From Henningerozyma blattae CBS 6284 (Eukaryota > Ascomycota > Saccharomycetes > Saccharomycetales > Saccharomycetaceae), in contig NC_020189.1 in assembly GCF_000315915.1 (NCBI RefSeq), forward strand, positions 1,054,001 through 1,118,000: a stretch of 64,000 bases of DNA. Direction: 5' to 3'. Within the stretch, counting starts at the first letter, position 1; each line of letters opens with the position of its first letter. The position numbers were made by a program, and so were the translations under genes. The notes under the pieces were generated by a model. It worked only from the letters and a program-made list of their open reading frames with translations. It did no database searches and was not told the DNA's origin. Positions 29,414-38,259 of this stretch are shown in pieces.

Positions 29414-29668
29414 GCTAACAATTGTTTCATGAAAGATCTTTAAAGGTATACGTAATACAAGTTTTCTCCGATGGAGTATTTTTTTTCGATGCCGGAAAAA
29501 TATTTCAATGAGCTTAAGTATGTGTGTATGTTATACGAGTTGTATATTTATGCAAAAACTTGGATTTCGTTAGTAACTAATATAATTTTTTCTTTTTCTC
29601 AATATATATATTTATATATTTATTTTTTTATATGGTATTATCAGTAAGTCATTAATTATCAATATTGA

Positions 29669-32600
29669 ATGGTTACTAATATGACTATGTTTGAATGCTC
29701 AACATGCCATGAGCAATCAGATGACAGACAAACGATGAAGCATTTGTCTACGACAAGACATAAAACTATAATAGATATGGCAACTGCTGATGAAGTGGCA
29801 TGTGAAGAATGTGAAAATAATAATATTCATCAATTGCAAATAATACGTTTTGGGGGCGATGATATCGTGCTATTATGTAACTCCTGTTTTAACAAAGAAT
29901 ATTCTGAAAATGAAAAACCTTCTACTTCTTACTCATTATCTAATGGGTCTATTTTATCATATTGGGATAATTATATTAAGGTAAGAGACTGTCAATGTGA
30001 TGTTTGTGAGAAAGATTCCAAATTAAATGTAAACAATAAAGGAAAAGTATTATGTTCATCTTGTTTAAAAATGCAAAATCCTGCGACTATTAATGACTTT
30101 GTTTCTGAAGATAGTGGTAAATTTTTATATGTATACTTGGGAATAAAAGAAACTCCAAACAATAAAAAATTCCAAAAGAGAAAAAGAAAAGTTGGCAGAA
30201 AGTCTAGAAAACCTAAGAGAGTTAGAGCTAAGAAAGTCTTAACAGTGCATGAAAAAATGGCCAAAGATGCATATGAAACAAAGAAGAAAAACAATATAAT
30301 TGCAAGTACTAGTAGTGTTACACTATCATCCTTTAGAGGTTTTAAGGCTTCAGGGCCATCGATTCCACCAAAGAACTCTAATCCAGTTTCTTCCTCTAAT
30401 AGCATCTCAAGCAAAAACAATTCCAATACAAATTTGAAAAATATCGTTAATTCGAATGAACCATTGAAATCAAGAATAAAAAATTCTTCAAACTCATTGG
30501 CATCCAAATCGAAGTCTAATTCCAAATTTAATTCAAATACTAAAATATCTACATCTGATAAAAAAAAATCTAAATCGCAAGCTCCAAAAGAAGATAAGAA
30601 AAATAAATCTAGCATCTCATCTACTATACAGAATAGGGATAAAAAGACCAAATCTAGGTCTGTAGATATTACACCAAGTATTTCAGCTTCTTCATCTCAA
30701 GCATCTCTTAGGGATACTCACTCGTCAACCGGTATAAGGGCAACATCTATGTCAAATAACCTTAATAAGAAGGCAAAAGACAAAAATAAGAGCCAGATAT
30801 CTATTAATGAGACTCTTGTTAGTAAGCCACAAGACAATTCAAATTCGGGAAAGTTTGCAACTTATTGGGAAAATTCTGCAACTAATGACAATAGTTTTAC
30901 CCCAAAAGAAAAGAATGAACCAAAGCAAACAATAATAAAACAAAACGAAGCTTCTTCTTCGCCTGTTATAAATAGTAAATCCAAAAATAAGAAATCAAGA
31001 TCTAAATATAAAGAGAACCAAAATAAGTCTAACAATGAGACTAAAAATAAAAAGAAATCTACGTCTAAGAATGAACCGAAATTAAACGATAAAAAATCTA
31101 AAGAATCTAGTTTATGGGATTCAAGGTGGTCTACAGATAATTTATCATCTTTAAATATATCAAAACCTTCTAATTCCGATGTAAAGAATAATAAATCGAT
31201 AAAGGAGAAAAAATCAATTGTAGTTGAAAATAGTAAACTCAAACCAATAATTAAAAATGAACACATAAAACGAGATGTTATTGAAGAAGGTGTTCGTGTT
31301 GCTAGTTATAATAAATACACTCCGACTTTGAACTATGACGATTTATCTACGTATTTTTCTGAATTTTCTTATGCCATGTTTTTAGAAGAAAAATTAGAAA
31401 CTGAATTCTTACAAGATTTTACTATAATGTGGCCTAAGGATAAAAAAGCAAAATGTTTTGTATTAACAATAAATTCTAAAAATAATCCTGAAATTGATAG
31501 AATTCTACCACCAAACCTTGCTAAATTAGGTAGAAAGGCGTTTGTTAATAGACAACCTATTATGTTTTGTACACAAGATGAAACTGAAGTTTGGTATACA
31601 TATGTTAGAGAAACAGCAGAGAATCGAGGTAAAACCACGTTATTATTAGAAGCATATTTTTGGAATAAATTAACTTTGCCAGTTAATAGAGGTAATCATG
31701 AATTTAAAATTATTCCATGTTCACCTCAAACAACAAGAATTTTGTTTGCCATGACACAAATCAATAATGCAAATTTTATTAATTTAATTCTTGGTAAAAA
31801 TCCAATTAAACAAATTGAATTCCATAATAGAATTCAATTTCATAAGAGCACTTTCAATGAATCTCAGAAAGCTGCCATTCAACATGTTTTAAATAACGAT
31901 ATTACAATTGTTCAAGGTCCACCAGGTACAGGTAAGACTTCTACTATTGAAGAAATTATTTTACAAATGATAAAGAATTTCAATTCATTCCCAATTTTAG
32001 TAGTGGCTGCATCTAATATTGCTATTGATAATATTGCAGAGAAATTTGTTAAAAATAGTAATATTAGAATCTTAAGAATTGTATCTGAAGCTAAAGAATC
32101 CGAATATAATAAAGAACATCCATTAGCACCAATTTGTTTACATCATATTGTATATGATCAATTACCTGAAAATGCATTAAATACACTTTCCAAATTGAAA
32201 AATGGATTGTTTTCAAGTATTAGTAAAAAAGAATATAACAAATTATCTGATATTAAAAATGGTATTTCTGATAGATATGTTTCACAAGCCCAAATAATTT
32301 TCACTACCAATATAGCCGCCGGTGGTCGTTCATTAAAGGGGCTAAAAGAATTACCTGTTGTTATTATGGATGAATCTACGCAATCTTCAGAAGCTGCCAC
32401 TTTAGTTCCATTATCATTGCCTGGGATTAGAACTTTTGTATTTGTAGGTGATGAAAAACAATTATCTACATTTAGTAATGTACCTCAATTAGAAATGTCA
32501 TTATTTGAAAGAGTTCTTTTAAATGGACGCTATGCTAAACCACATATGTTAGATACTCAATTTAGAATGCATCCAACAATTAGTGAATTCCCCATCAAGA

Positions 32601-33277
32601 CATTTTATAATGGAGAATTAAAAGATGGTATAACTCCTCAAGATCGATATATTGAAGGAATCAATTATCCATTATATTTTTATGATGTTTATAAAGGTGG
32701 AGAAGAAAAAGTATTCCATACTCAAAATGGTATTAGTGGATTCACATATACTAATAGACATGAAGCAAAAGAAATTGTCAAAGTTTTGTACAAGTTAATA
32801 TTGGATAAGAAGATTCAAAGAAAAGAAATTAGTATCATCACCCCCTATAGTGCTCAAAGAGATTTGATTTCTGATATTTTAGCTGAGGATTTACTAATTA
32901 ATCCTCAATCATTAAGTATTATCCGTGATGTCGATGAAGTAGATCTTTTAAATAATAAGAACAATTCAAGCCTTAATAATGAATCACGCAAAAAGACAAT
33001 CAATATTATTAATGGGATATATGTGGCCACCATTGATTCTTTCCAAGGTCATGAAAATAATTTTATTATTTTTTCATGTGTTAGAAATAATCCAGAAAAA
33101 CGAATTGGGTTTTTAAATGATAGACGAAGATTGAATGTGGCATTGACAAGAGCAAGAAATGGGTTGATTATGATTGGAAATTCAAGAGTTCTTAGCTCTG
33201 GAGGATCTCTATGGAGATCTTATATCAAATATATTGAGAGAAAAAAGTTAATTTTCAAGAGTTTGGACCAATACTAA
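29669..33277 (+). CDS. ECM32: Upf1-like DNA/RNA helicase Ecm32 (Mtt1)
   Basis: A 1202-residue superfamily 1B helicase that interacts with translation termination factors. The N-terminal 130 residues hold several CxxC pairs and the stretch IHQLQIIRFGGDD, conserved with yeast Ecm32 and reminiscent of the zinc-rich domain of Upf1-type helicases. Residues from about 165 to 520 are Lys/Ser/Asn-rich and probably disordered. The helicase core has Walker A GPPGTGKT (about 750-757), Walker B DEST (near 901; most relatives have DEAT or DEAA), GDEKQL, QFRMHP, VATIDSFQGHE and the final VALTRAR motif. It is longer than the S. cerevisiae protein (about 1120), mainly in the disordered part. Alternative ATGs at codons 5 and 7 are possible starts. 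Confidence 0.95.
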   Translation: MVTNMTMFECSTCHEQSDDRQTMKHLSTTRHKTIIDMATADEVACEECENNNIHQLQIIRFGGDDIVLLCNSCFNKEYSENEKPSTSYSLSNGSILSYWDNYIKVRDCQCDVCEKDSKLNVNNKGKVLCSSCLKMQNPATINDFVSEDSGKFLYVYLGIKETPNNKKFQKRKRKVGRKSRKPKRVRAKKVLTVHEKMAKDAYETKKKNNIIASTSSVTLSSFRGFKASGPSIPPKNSNPVSSSNSISSKNNSNTNLKNIVNSNEPLKSRIKNSSNSLASKSKSNSKFNSNTKISTSDKKKSKSQAPKEDKKNKSSISSTIQNRDKKTKSRSVDITPSISASSSQASLRDTHSSTGIRATSMSNNLNKKAKDKNKSQISINETLVSKPQDNSNSGKFATYWENSATNDNSFTPKEKNEPKQTIIKQNEASSSPVINSKSKNKKSRSKYKENQNKSNNETKNKKKSTSKNEPKLNDKKSKESSLWDSRWSTDNLSSLNISKPSNSDVKNNKSIKEKKSIVVENSKLKPIIKNEHIKRDVIEEGVRVASYNKYTPTLNYDDLSTYFSEFSYAMFLEEKLETEFLQDFTIMWPKDKKAKCFVLTINSKNNPEIDRILPPNLAKLGRKAFVNRQPIMFCTQDETEVWYTYVRETAENRGKTTLLLEAYFWNKLTLPVNRGNHEFKIIPCSPQTTRILFAMTQINNANFINLILGKNPIKQIEFHNRIQFHKSTFNESQKAAIQHVLNNDITIVQGPPGTGKTSTIEEIILQMIKNFNSFPILVVAASNIAIDNIAEKFVKNSNIRILRIVSEAKESEYNKEHPLAPICLHHIVYDQLPENALNTLSKLKNGLFSSISKKEYNKLSDIKNGISDRYVSQAQIIFTTNIAAGGRSLKGLKELPVVIMDESTQSSEAATLVPLSLPGIRTFVFVGDEKQLSTFSNVPQLEMSLFERVLLNGRYAKPHMLDTQFRMHPTISEFPIKTFYNGELKDGITPQDRYIEGINYPLYFYDVYKGGEEKVFHTQNGISGFTYTNRHEAKEIVKVLYKLILDKKIQRKEISIITPYSAQRDLISDILAEDLLINPQSLSIIRDVDEVDLLNNKNNSSLNNESRKKTINIINGIYVATIDSFQGHENNFIIFSCVRNNPEKRIGFLNDRRRLNVALTRARNGLIMIGNSRVLSSGGSLWRSYIKYIERKKLIFKSLDQY

Positions 33278-33608
33278 CAATATTTATTACAAGACTATTT
33301 AATTCGAAATATATGTAGAAAAAAACAAAAACATAACAAAACAAATACGTAGAGCAAGTTATAGAGATTATATGCATTAAATTTTGAGAATAATTATTAA
33401 CAATAATTGTTTAAATATTCATGTAATGAAAAAACTATAAAGAAAAAAAGTAAAAAGCAATGGAATTTTCTTACTTATTGTATACTTTTCCTATGGATAA
33501 TAAACTAATGAATATATTCAGCATAATTAATTAATTTAATTTAATTTAATTATTTGATAACCTCCTCGTTGCAAATGATATTTTGTCTCCAAAAAAAATT
33601 CAAAAAAT
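33278..33608. other. Intergenic, ECM32 to tRNA-Gln
   Basis: AT-rich, without a gene. The right end carries the Pol III terminator of tRNA-Gln, an A-run on this strand at 33602-33607 and another at 33591-33598. A TTAATTTAA-type repeat lies at 33526-33551. Confidence 0.6.
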
Positions 33609-33680
33609 AGGTCCTACCCGGATTCGAACCGGGGTTGTCCGGATCAAAACCGAAAGTGATAACCACTACACTATAGGACC
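33609..33680 (-). tRNA. tRNA-Gln (anticodon TTG)
   Basis: A 72-nt cloverleaf without an intron. Read on the minus strand it begins GGTCCTATAGTGTAGTGG, has anticodon TTG in the loop, a perfect B box (GGTTCGAATCC) and an acceptor stem closed by TAGGACC with discriminator T. It is virtually identical to S. cerevisiae tRNA-Gln(UUG). A T6 terminator follows immediately. Retrotransposon remnants lie upstream of its 5' end. Confidence 0.97.
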
Positions 33681-33983
33681 CGTAATTTTCAGAAATTTAT
33701 TATATAGTGATCTGGCTAGTATTTTACAGATGATTATAACCCTGATTATTCTTATAACTATAAGTTACTTATCTTATTCAGTATATAAAGCGAGTTTACG
33801 CGTCGTAACATGTTGACGCGAACGTCTCTGATTTAGTTAGGGCTTGTAAGCTCCTAACCCTTGACACAGTGTACTGACAGTATCACTATGTCACAAAATT
33901 TAACGTCAAAGTACTTTCTACTACTAATAAAAACTTGTAATGATCTTATTAATAGATTATTGAAGAAAATACTTTTTGTAATC
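33681..33983. other. tRNA-Gln 5' flank
   Basis: No gene is seen. The right end (33979-33983, TAATC) is the left target duplication of the LTR that follows. Confidence 0.6.
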
Positions 33984-34200
33984 TACTGGGATTCAAGAGA
34001 GTTAGACATTGTTATACAGTGTTTAAGATGTAAAGACGATTACTTTATTTAGACATATATAGTAAATAATATAATTAAAATGAATATATTTCTTAAATAG
34101 TGTTTTTCGATATAAACAGAAAAACACATTTTAAACAATAAGTTACATGATAAAAAGTATTTTACCACTTAATTGAAAATGATATAATCATATTCCAACA
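33984..34200 (-). mobile_element. Solo LTR, family A, with 5-bp target duplication TAATC
   Basis: A 217-bp element. On the minus strand it begins TGTTGGAATATG, the canonical start of Ty1/Ty2-type LTRs, and ends AATCCCAGTA. The direct repeat TAATC at 33979-33983 and 34201-34205 is the target duplication. It is about 80-85% identical by eye to the LTR at 7022-7224 apart from short indels. It lies 304 bp upstream of the tRNA-Gln 5' end and in the same orientation, exactly paralleling the LTR upstream of tRNA-Ala. No internal domain is attached. Confidence 0.9.
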
Positions 34201-34226
34201 TAATCCTTCTTACTCTCAATATTAAC

Positions 34227-34345
34227 TGCTGGAATTCTGTAGCGTTATACATTATTAAATAACAATATTTTTGATGTAAATTTCGGTTTACTTCTTTTGC
34301 ATACTTTATAAACACCTATATTGATTTACAAAATATATTTTTAGG
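34227..34345 (-). mobile_element. LTR-derived remnant, family A
   Basis: Begins TGCTGGAATTC and aligns with the remnant at 6896-7016 in the same order (TTTTGATGTA, TTACTTCTTTT, CATACT, TATAAACA, ATTTACAAA). By that alignment it corresponds to the 3' part of the family A LTR in reverse orientation. It is diverged and has lost its other end. It lies 27 bp right of the intact LTR. Confidence 0.5.
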
Positions 34346-35022
34346 GTTGTTTACTTAAAACCAAAGAATTTACTTCTTGGATCCAATGTTATTAACCAGA
34401 ATCCAAAATACAATCACATATACCTATTAATTGAACCTTATCAATATCCGATATTGCTAAATAAAACTATAAACAATACTACACTACGAATATGCTAAAC
34501 ATTACTTCTGACACAAAACATATATATATATGAACTTGTTAGATATTTATGATCTTTATACATACAACAGTAGATATACTGTTTTGGGATAAAAGATAAT
34601 ATAACGTGAATATACGTTGATAATAAAAACCCCAATTAGATAACTCGTTTTCGCTAATTAAAGAACATTATGTAGATTCTACAGGGAATACTAAGTATGA
34701 GAGACACATAACTCTTGCGAGGTTAATTAGGGGAAAATTTTTCACTTATAGATGACGATGAATTGACTTCTCTTGTCCAAAAAATGATCTATAAATTGCC
34801 AGCATTTTAGTCGACATCTAATCTTTATATTTTTATATTTTCTATAGTCTTAATTCCTACTCAAAAGGGTAGGAGGTTTCTATACTATAAAACAATCTAC
34901 AAAAAAAAGAAATATTCTCTAAATTATGACTGGCAGCCATACTAATTTAAAGGATTCTAAGGCTGTACAGAATTAACAAGTCATTAATGCTAATACAAGA
35001 GCATTACTCTCATGACTAATAT
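34346..35022. other. Gene-free spacer inside the retroelement cluster
   Basis: AT-rich with no open frame of note. It may contain further unrecognisable retroelement sequence between two LTR-related blocks. Confidence 0.5.
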
Positions 35023-35156
35023 TGCTGGAATATAATTATATCATTTTCTATTGAGTGGTAAATTATGTGACTTGCTTTTGTAAATGTGTATTTTGACATA
35101 GCTTAACTAAGAGTTAGACATTGTTGTTCAGTGTTATTAGATGTAAAGTACCAGAA
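35023..35156 (+). mobile_element. Rearranged 5' LTR remnant in front of gag copy 1
   Basis: The first 75-80 bases (TGCTGGAATATAATTATATC onward) match the start of the family A LTRs. The last 45 bases (AGTTAGACATTG ... GATGTAAAG) instead match their far end in inverted orientation, so the remnant is a chimera. It ends at the primer-binding-site-like sequence at 35157. Confidence 0.55.
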
Positions 35157-35166
35157 TGGTAGCACC
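35157..35166 (+). promoter_or_regulatory. Primer-binding site for initiator tRNA-Met (degenerate)
   Basis: TGGTAGCACC differs by one base from TGGTAGCGCC, the site complementary to the 3' end of initiator tRNA-Met that primes Ty1, Ty2 and Ty3 reverse transcription. The partner copy at 37012-37021 (minus strand) reads TGATAGTGCC. Both are explained by an ancestral TGGTAGCGCC. The site is read in the same phase as in Ty1 (His/Asn-Gly-Ser-Ala/Thr), so it lies inside the gag frame. Confidence 0.6.
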
Positions 35167-35253
35167 ACGCCTAGTTCTCATCTAGAGGATATACAGTTTG
35201 TGCATGAACAGTTAACTTTGATTAAAGAAAAGATTCAACTAAACAGAAAAAAA

Positions 35254-36384
35254 ATGATTGAGCTTTTATCTAATGAAGATTTGGATACAGATGAAGCTCA
35301 AGAGATAATTAATAAGATTAACAAATCTAAGGCATTTTTAGAAGATTTAAAAGAAAAATGTATGAAAGATTTGAAAAATCTACAAAGTCAACAACAACGA
35401 TTGGCAAAGAAAGAAAAAGTTAATACTGAATTGAAGGTTGAAGATAACAATAAAAACAAATTAAACAACAAAACTGTCGAGAATAAAGATACAATGGCTA
35501 AAAGTAATTCCATTGATGATTTATCAGATATTGAAGATGTTGTAAATCTAATGTCACTAAGAGATGACAGAGGAGATTATTATGAATTTATCACCAACAA
35601 TGGTGAAAGTCATAAATTTTATTACGAAAATAAATCAGCAAAACTTGATTTTGGATTGAACGAAATTAAAGACTTTCCTAATTGGATTAATATGGTCAAA
35701 AGATTTCCAAAGAAATGGAACTTTGATAACATCACTAAATGTAATTCAGCTGATGATATTCCATTAGTAGAACATAAAATCAATACCATGATTATTCAAG
35801 AATCTTTAGGAAATGCCTTTAACAGATGGAAAAACAATGATATGATTACTGCGTTTGAAATGTTACAAGAATTAAAGGAAGCTTGTATTGATAATTATCC
35901 TAGAGAAGTTAAAGACAAAATGTGGAAAAGAATTCACATTGATAAATTCTGCTCAGATACAAATGAGTTGAAAAAAAGTACCGTGAAGAAAGTGGAAAGA
36001 TACTCAACCACAAATGAGTGCATTGACAATAATATTAAATCTACTCTGGATAATCAACTAGATATGATGGTTGATATTAAATTAGCTAGTTTAAATATTG
36101 ATGACAAAGAAAATATGTCACCAACAGGATATATTGAGCATATTGTTGCTACCATAAAGAGTATCAAAAAAAAAATGGCATACTTCCAGGATAGACTAGG
36201 CAACGTAATCAATGAAATTCATATTTGCATTTTGCCAAAAACTGTCCAAATACTCTTAAGCAATATGAACAATAATAGGGAAAATAATGAAGAATATAAA
36301 GGTAAACTGCCCATAAAATATCAAAAATCTCATAATAAATGTGCACAGGCGAATAAGAGAACGGTACAACAAATCAATTTGTAA
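35254..36384 (+). CDS. Ty4/Tsu4-like Gag (capsid) protein, pol absent (copy 1)
   Basis: An uninterrupted frame with no pol behind it. From the first ATG (35254) it encodes 377 residues; the frame is open from a GTG at 35131 (418 codons including the stop). I identify it as Gag of a Ty4-type Copia element from the order of blocks: an N-terminal coiled-coil region (IEL, DEAQEIINKINKSKAFLEDLKEK), then GDYYEF followed by a tyrosine-rich stretch, FPNWINMVKRFPKKWNFD, and IIQESLGNAFNRW. These parallel GTYYLF, LLNNFKKFIKKYQFDD and IIKEGLGESLDI in Ty4 Gag as I remember it. The LTR and primer site upstream support this. No ATG lies upstream in frame, so the normal start seems lost. It may be a decaying remnant or a retained Gag. 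Confidence 0.72.
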   Translation: MIELLSNEDLDTDEAQEIINKINKSKAFLEDLKEKCMKDLKNLQSQQQRLAKKEKVNTELKVEDNNKNKLNNKTVENKDTMAKSNSIDDLSDIEDVVNLMSLRDDRGDYYEFITNNGESHKFYYENKSAKLDFGLNEIKDFPNWINMVKRFPKKWNFDNITKCNSADDIPLVEHKINTMIIQESLGNAFNRWKNNDMITAFEMLQELKEACIDNYPREVKDKMWKRIHIDKFCSDTNELKKSTVKKVERYSTTNECIDNNIKSTLDNQLDMMVDIKLASLNIDDKENMSPTGYIEHIVATIKSIKKKMAYFQDRLGNVINEIHICILPKTVQILLSNMNNNRENNEEYKGKLPIKYQKSHNKCAQANKRTVQQINL

Positions 36385-36436
36385 TGTAATATGAGAGTCA
36401 ATATTAGTTATATCAACTTATAGTATTTCATCAGTA

Positions 36437-37113
36437 GTCTCCTCCAATATTGTCATCAACTGTAGAAGATACGACAGATTCTGCGTTTTCTTTTTCCATA
36501 TCATCAGATATTAATTGAGAAACTTCCTTACTCAGCTAATTACCCTTTACTTCATCGAATGGTAAATCATGATCTTCATCAGATTTAGATACTTCAATTA
36601 TTATTCTCACTATTAGTGTTATTCCTAAAACCATTATTAATAAATTCATAATAAATTCATAATAAACCCCTCTTTCAACTCTCAGTATAGAACGTATGAG
36701 TTTTATATTGCAGGTTCAGTTACGATTCGTTTATTACAACCACCAACTCTTAAAGTTTAGATAAATGAGTCACTCTTTACTGGGTTGTCTTATTCGTTCA
36801 ACTCACTTCAAAATTCCTTGTAGTATACTTTCCTTTCTTCATAGTATATAACTAGTTTCTCAGTTTCTTGGCTCAGCTCTTCAGTATTAAGTTCATTGTT
36901 ATTGAAGAGTTTTGACAATTCTTCACGACCATTTTGAAGGTCATCATCAATCCTTTCTAAAAATCTCTTTAGATTTCTCTTGACTAACAGTGATAAGTTT
37001 GAACTAGGCGTGGCACTATCATGCAGGACATCTAGATAATCAGGCAATATTAAATAAAGATATTTTTCTTCATAGAAATTTTTTGATATAAATATTTCAT
37101 ATAAATATTTCAT
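36437..37113 (-). pseudogene. Second Ty4-like gag fragment, inverted relative to copy 1
   Basis: The ATG at 37113 opens 101 codons to 36808. Residues 26-95 align with the start of copy 1: LDV, then TPSS, then a coiled coil with ELSKLFNNNELNTEEL against ELLSNEDLDTDEA. The frame then breaks. A further piece on the same strand at about 36437-36628 reads, with one internal stop, EVSKSDEDHDLPFDEVKG then VSQLISDDMEKENAE and ends DDNIGGDY, which fits the acidic region of Gag before the DDRGDYYEF block of copy 1. It is therefore a disrupted gag copy truncated at that point. It faces copy 1 tail to tail, with about 50 bp between them. Confidence 0.6.
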
Positions 37114-37142
37114 AGAAAATTTATATCATTATCTTCCAGTAT
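37012..37142 (-). mobile_element. 5' LTR remnant plus primer site in front of gag copy 2
   Basis: On the minus strand the sequence starts TACTGGAAGATAATGATAT, resembling the LTR start at 35023, and runs about 121 bp to the degenerate primer-binding site at 37012-37021 (TGATAGTGCC). The gag-copy-2 ATG (37113) lies inside this LTR, as the Ty1 gag start does. Confidence 0.55.
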
Positions 37143-37170
37143 ATAAAACAATTCGAAACATTTTCACCTA

Positions 37171-37218
37171 TAACCCTATTTCCATCTGCCGTAACCCTAT
37201 TTAACCCTGGATAACCCT
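37171..37218. promoter_or_regulatory. Array of four TAACCCT words (Tbf1-type)
   Basis: TAACCCT is found at 37171, 37192, 37202 and 37212, the last three spaced exactly 10 bp apart, which puts them on one face of the helix. They read as Tbf1-family half sites and lie about 1.05 kb upstream of BMH. Binding is inferred. Confidence 0.55.
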
Positions 37219-37263
37219 GGGTTGTGTTTCGTTTCTTTTTTTCTGTCGGTAAACACGTGTAGT

Positions 37264-37270
37264 CGGGTAA
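37264..37270 (+). promoter_or_regulatory. Reb1-type site CGGGTAA
   Basis: A perfect match to the Reb1 core (TTACCCG on the other strand), placed between the TAACCCT array and the BMH leader. It is likely a nucleosome-clearing element of this promoter (inference). Confidence 0.5.
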
Positions 37271-37299
37271 CAGCATTTGTTTTTTTTTTTCTTAATTGC

Positions 37300-37334
37300 G
37301 GGGGCAAATCGGAGGAATTCCCCGTTGAGCCCCC
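37300..37334. repeat. GC-rich inverted repeat
   Basis: GGGGGC at 37300-37305 pairs with GCCCCC at 37329-37334. The 23-base loop contains GGAATTCC. It stands out in AT-rich surroundings. No function is known. Confidence 0.5.
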
Positions 37335-37377
37335 AGCGAGTTTTGGCATAGAGGACTTCCATGTTTTGTTGTTTCAA

Positions 37378-37446
37378 AATATATTTATATATATATATAA
37401 TTCTGTGTATATATATATATACATATATATAAATATAAATATAAAA
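37378..37446. repeat. TA-rich microsatellite
   Basis: Runs of (TA)n with a short GTG interruption, imperfectly palindromic. Confidence 0.8.
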
Positions 37447-38259
37447 AGGCTATTAACCAGTGCCTATTGGTAAACATAAGACGTCAAGAAAATAGATTCT
37501 ATTGACTCACGTTAATAGTATGTGTCGTATTTGCAAGGGAGCAATTGTTTAGGGAAAGACAAGATCGAAAGGATCAAGGGGAGGATCATATTTTTTGCAG
37601 ATCGCAGAAGAACTAGTCAAGAAAGTGGTCAAAAATTGTTTTCAAAAGTTGAAAGTGATACAATTCTTTTGATACAGACACTTGGCAAGACTGTTGGTGG
37701 TTAATAAATGGCGATTCCTTACGTTGTTACGGTTGACATTCATTCAAGTTTGCAGGTGGCAAACGCGAATGGCCGATCACGTGGTTTTGGAATTGTTTTT
37801 GTTTATTCATTAATGGGCTCTTGATTGACAATCGGCTATCGCTATGGCTATCGCGAATTGTCACTTTCTGTGTGATTCTGTTATTTTTTTTTGCAAATGT
37901 GGTCTCTATTCGATCTTTTTTGATTTAACTTAACTATTGTTTTTTTTTGCTATTTTTTTTTTCCAAATTCCTCTATCTGTACAAATTACTAACTATTATT
38001 ATTTCGTACAACTGTTTCAATTTGTTTGCAATTGTAACTCAACTCAGTTTGTCGTTTTTCAGTATTCAAACCAGTATATTTACATTCCTACTTCGAATAA
38101 ATCTTCTTCCCCCTCCTTTTTTTTTTCTTTGAATAATTAATACAAATATACAAGGAAAAAAAAGAATTATAAAAAGTGGCAAAGCAAGACTTCAAAACAA
38201 AAAAAAACCAAAGCTAATAAAAACTTCCCCTTTGTCTGTTACTAATATACCTTATAAAT

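Larger units (their letters stand above)
37143..38259. other. BMH promoter and leader region
   Basis: No gene is supported. It holds an array of TAACCCT words (37171-37218), a Reb1-type site, a GC-rich inverted repeat, a TA-rich microsatellite and a long T-rich/A-rich leader. A weak short frame at 37522 starts only with GTG and is not accepted. Confidence 0.6.

Noticed and set aside
29992..30651. Antisense frame of 219 codons within ECM32
   Set aside because: It is Phe/Leu-rich because the sense strand encodes a Lys/Ser-rich disordered segment; it is not a gene.
33583..34052. Frames over and beside tRNA-Gln
   Set aside because: They start with TTG, run through the tRNA or the LTR, and have no protein character.
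37522..37704. Short frame upstream of BMH
   Set aside because: It starts with GTG, has no recognisable features and lies in promoter sequence.
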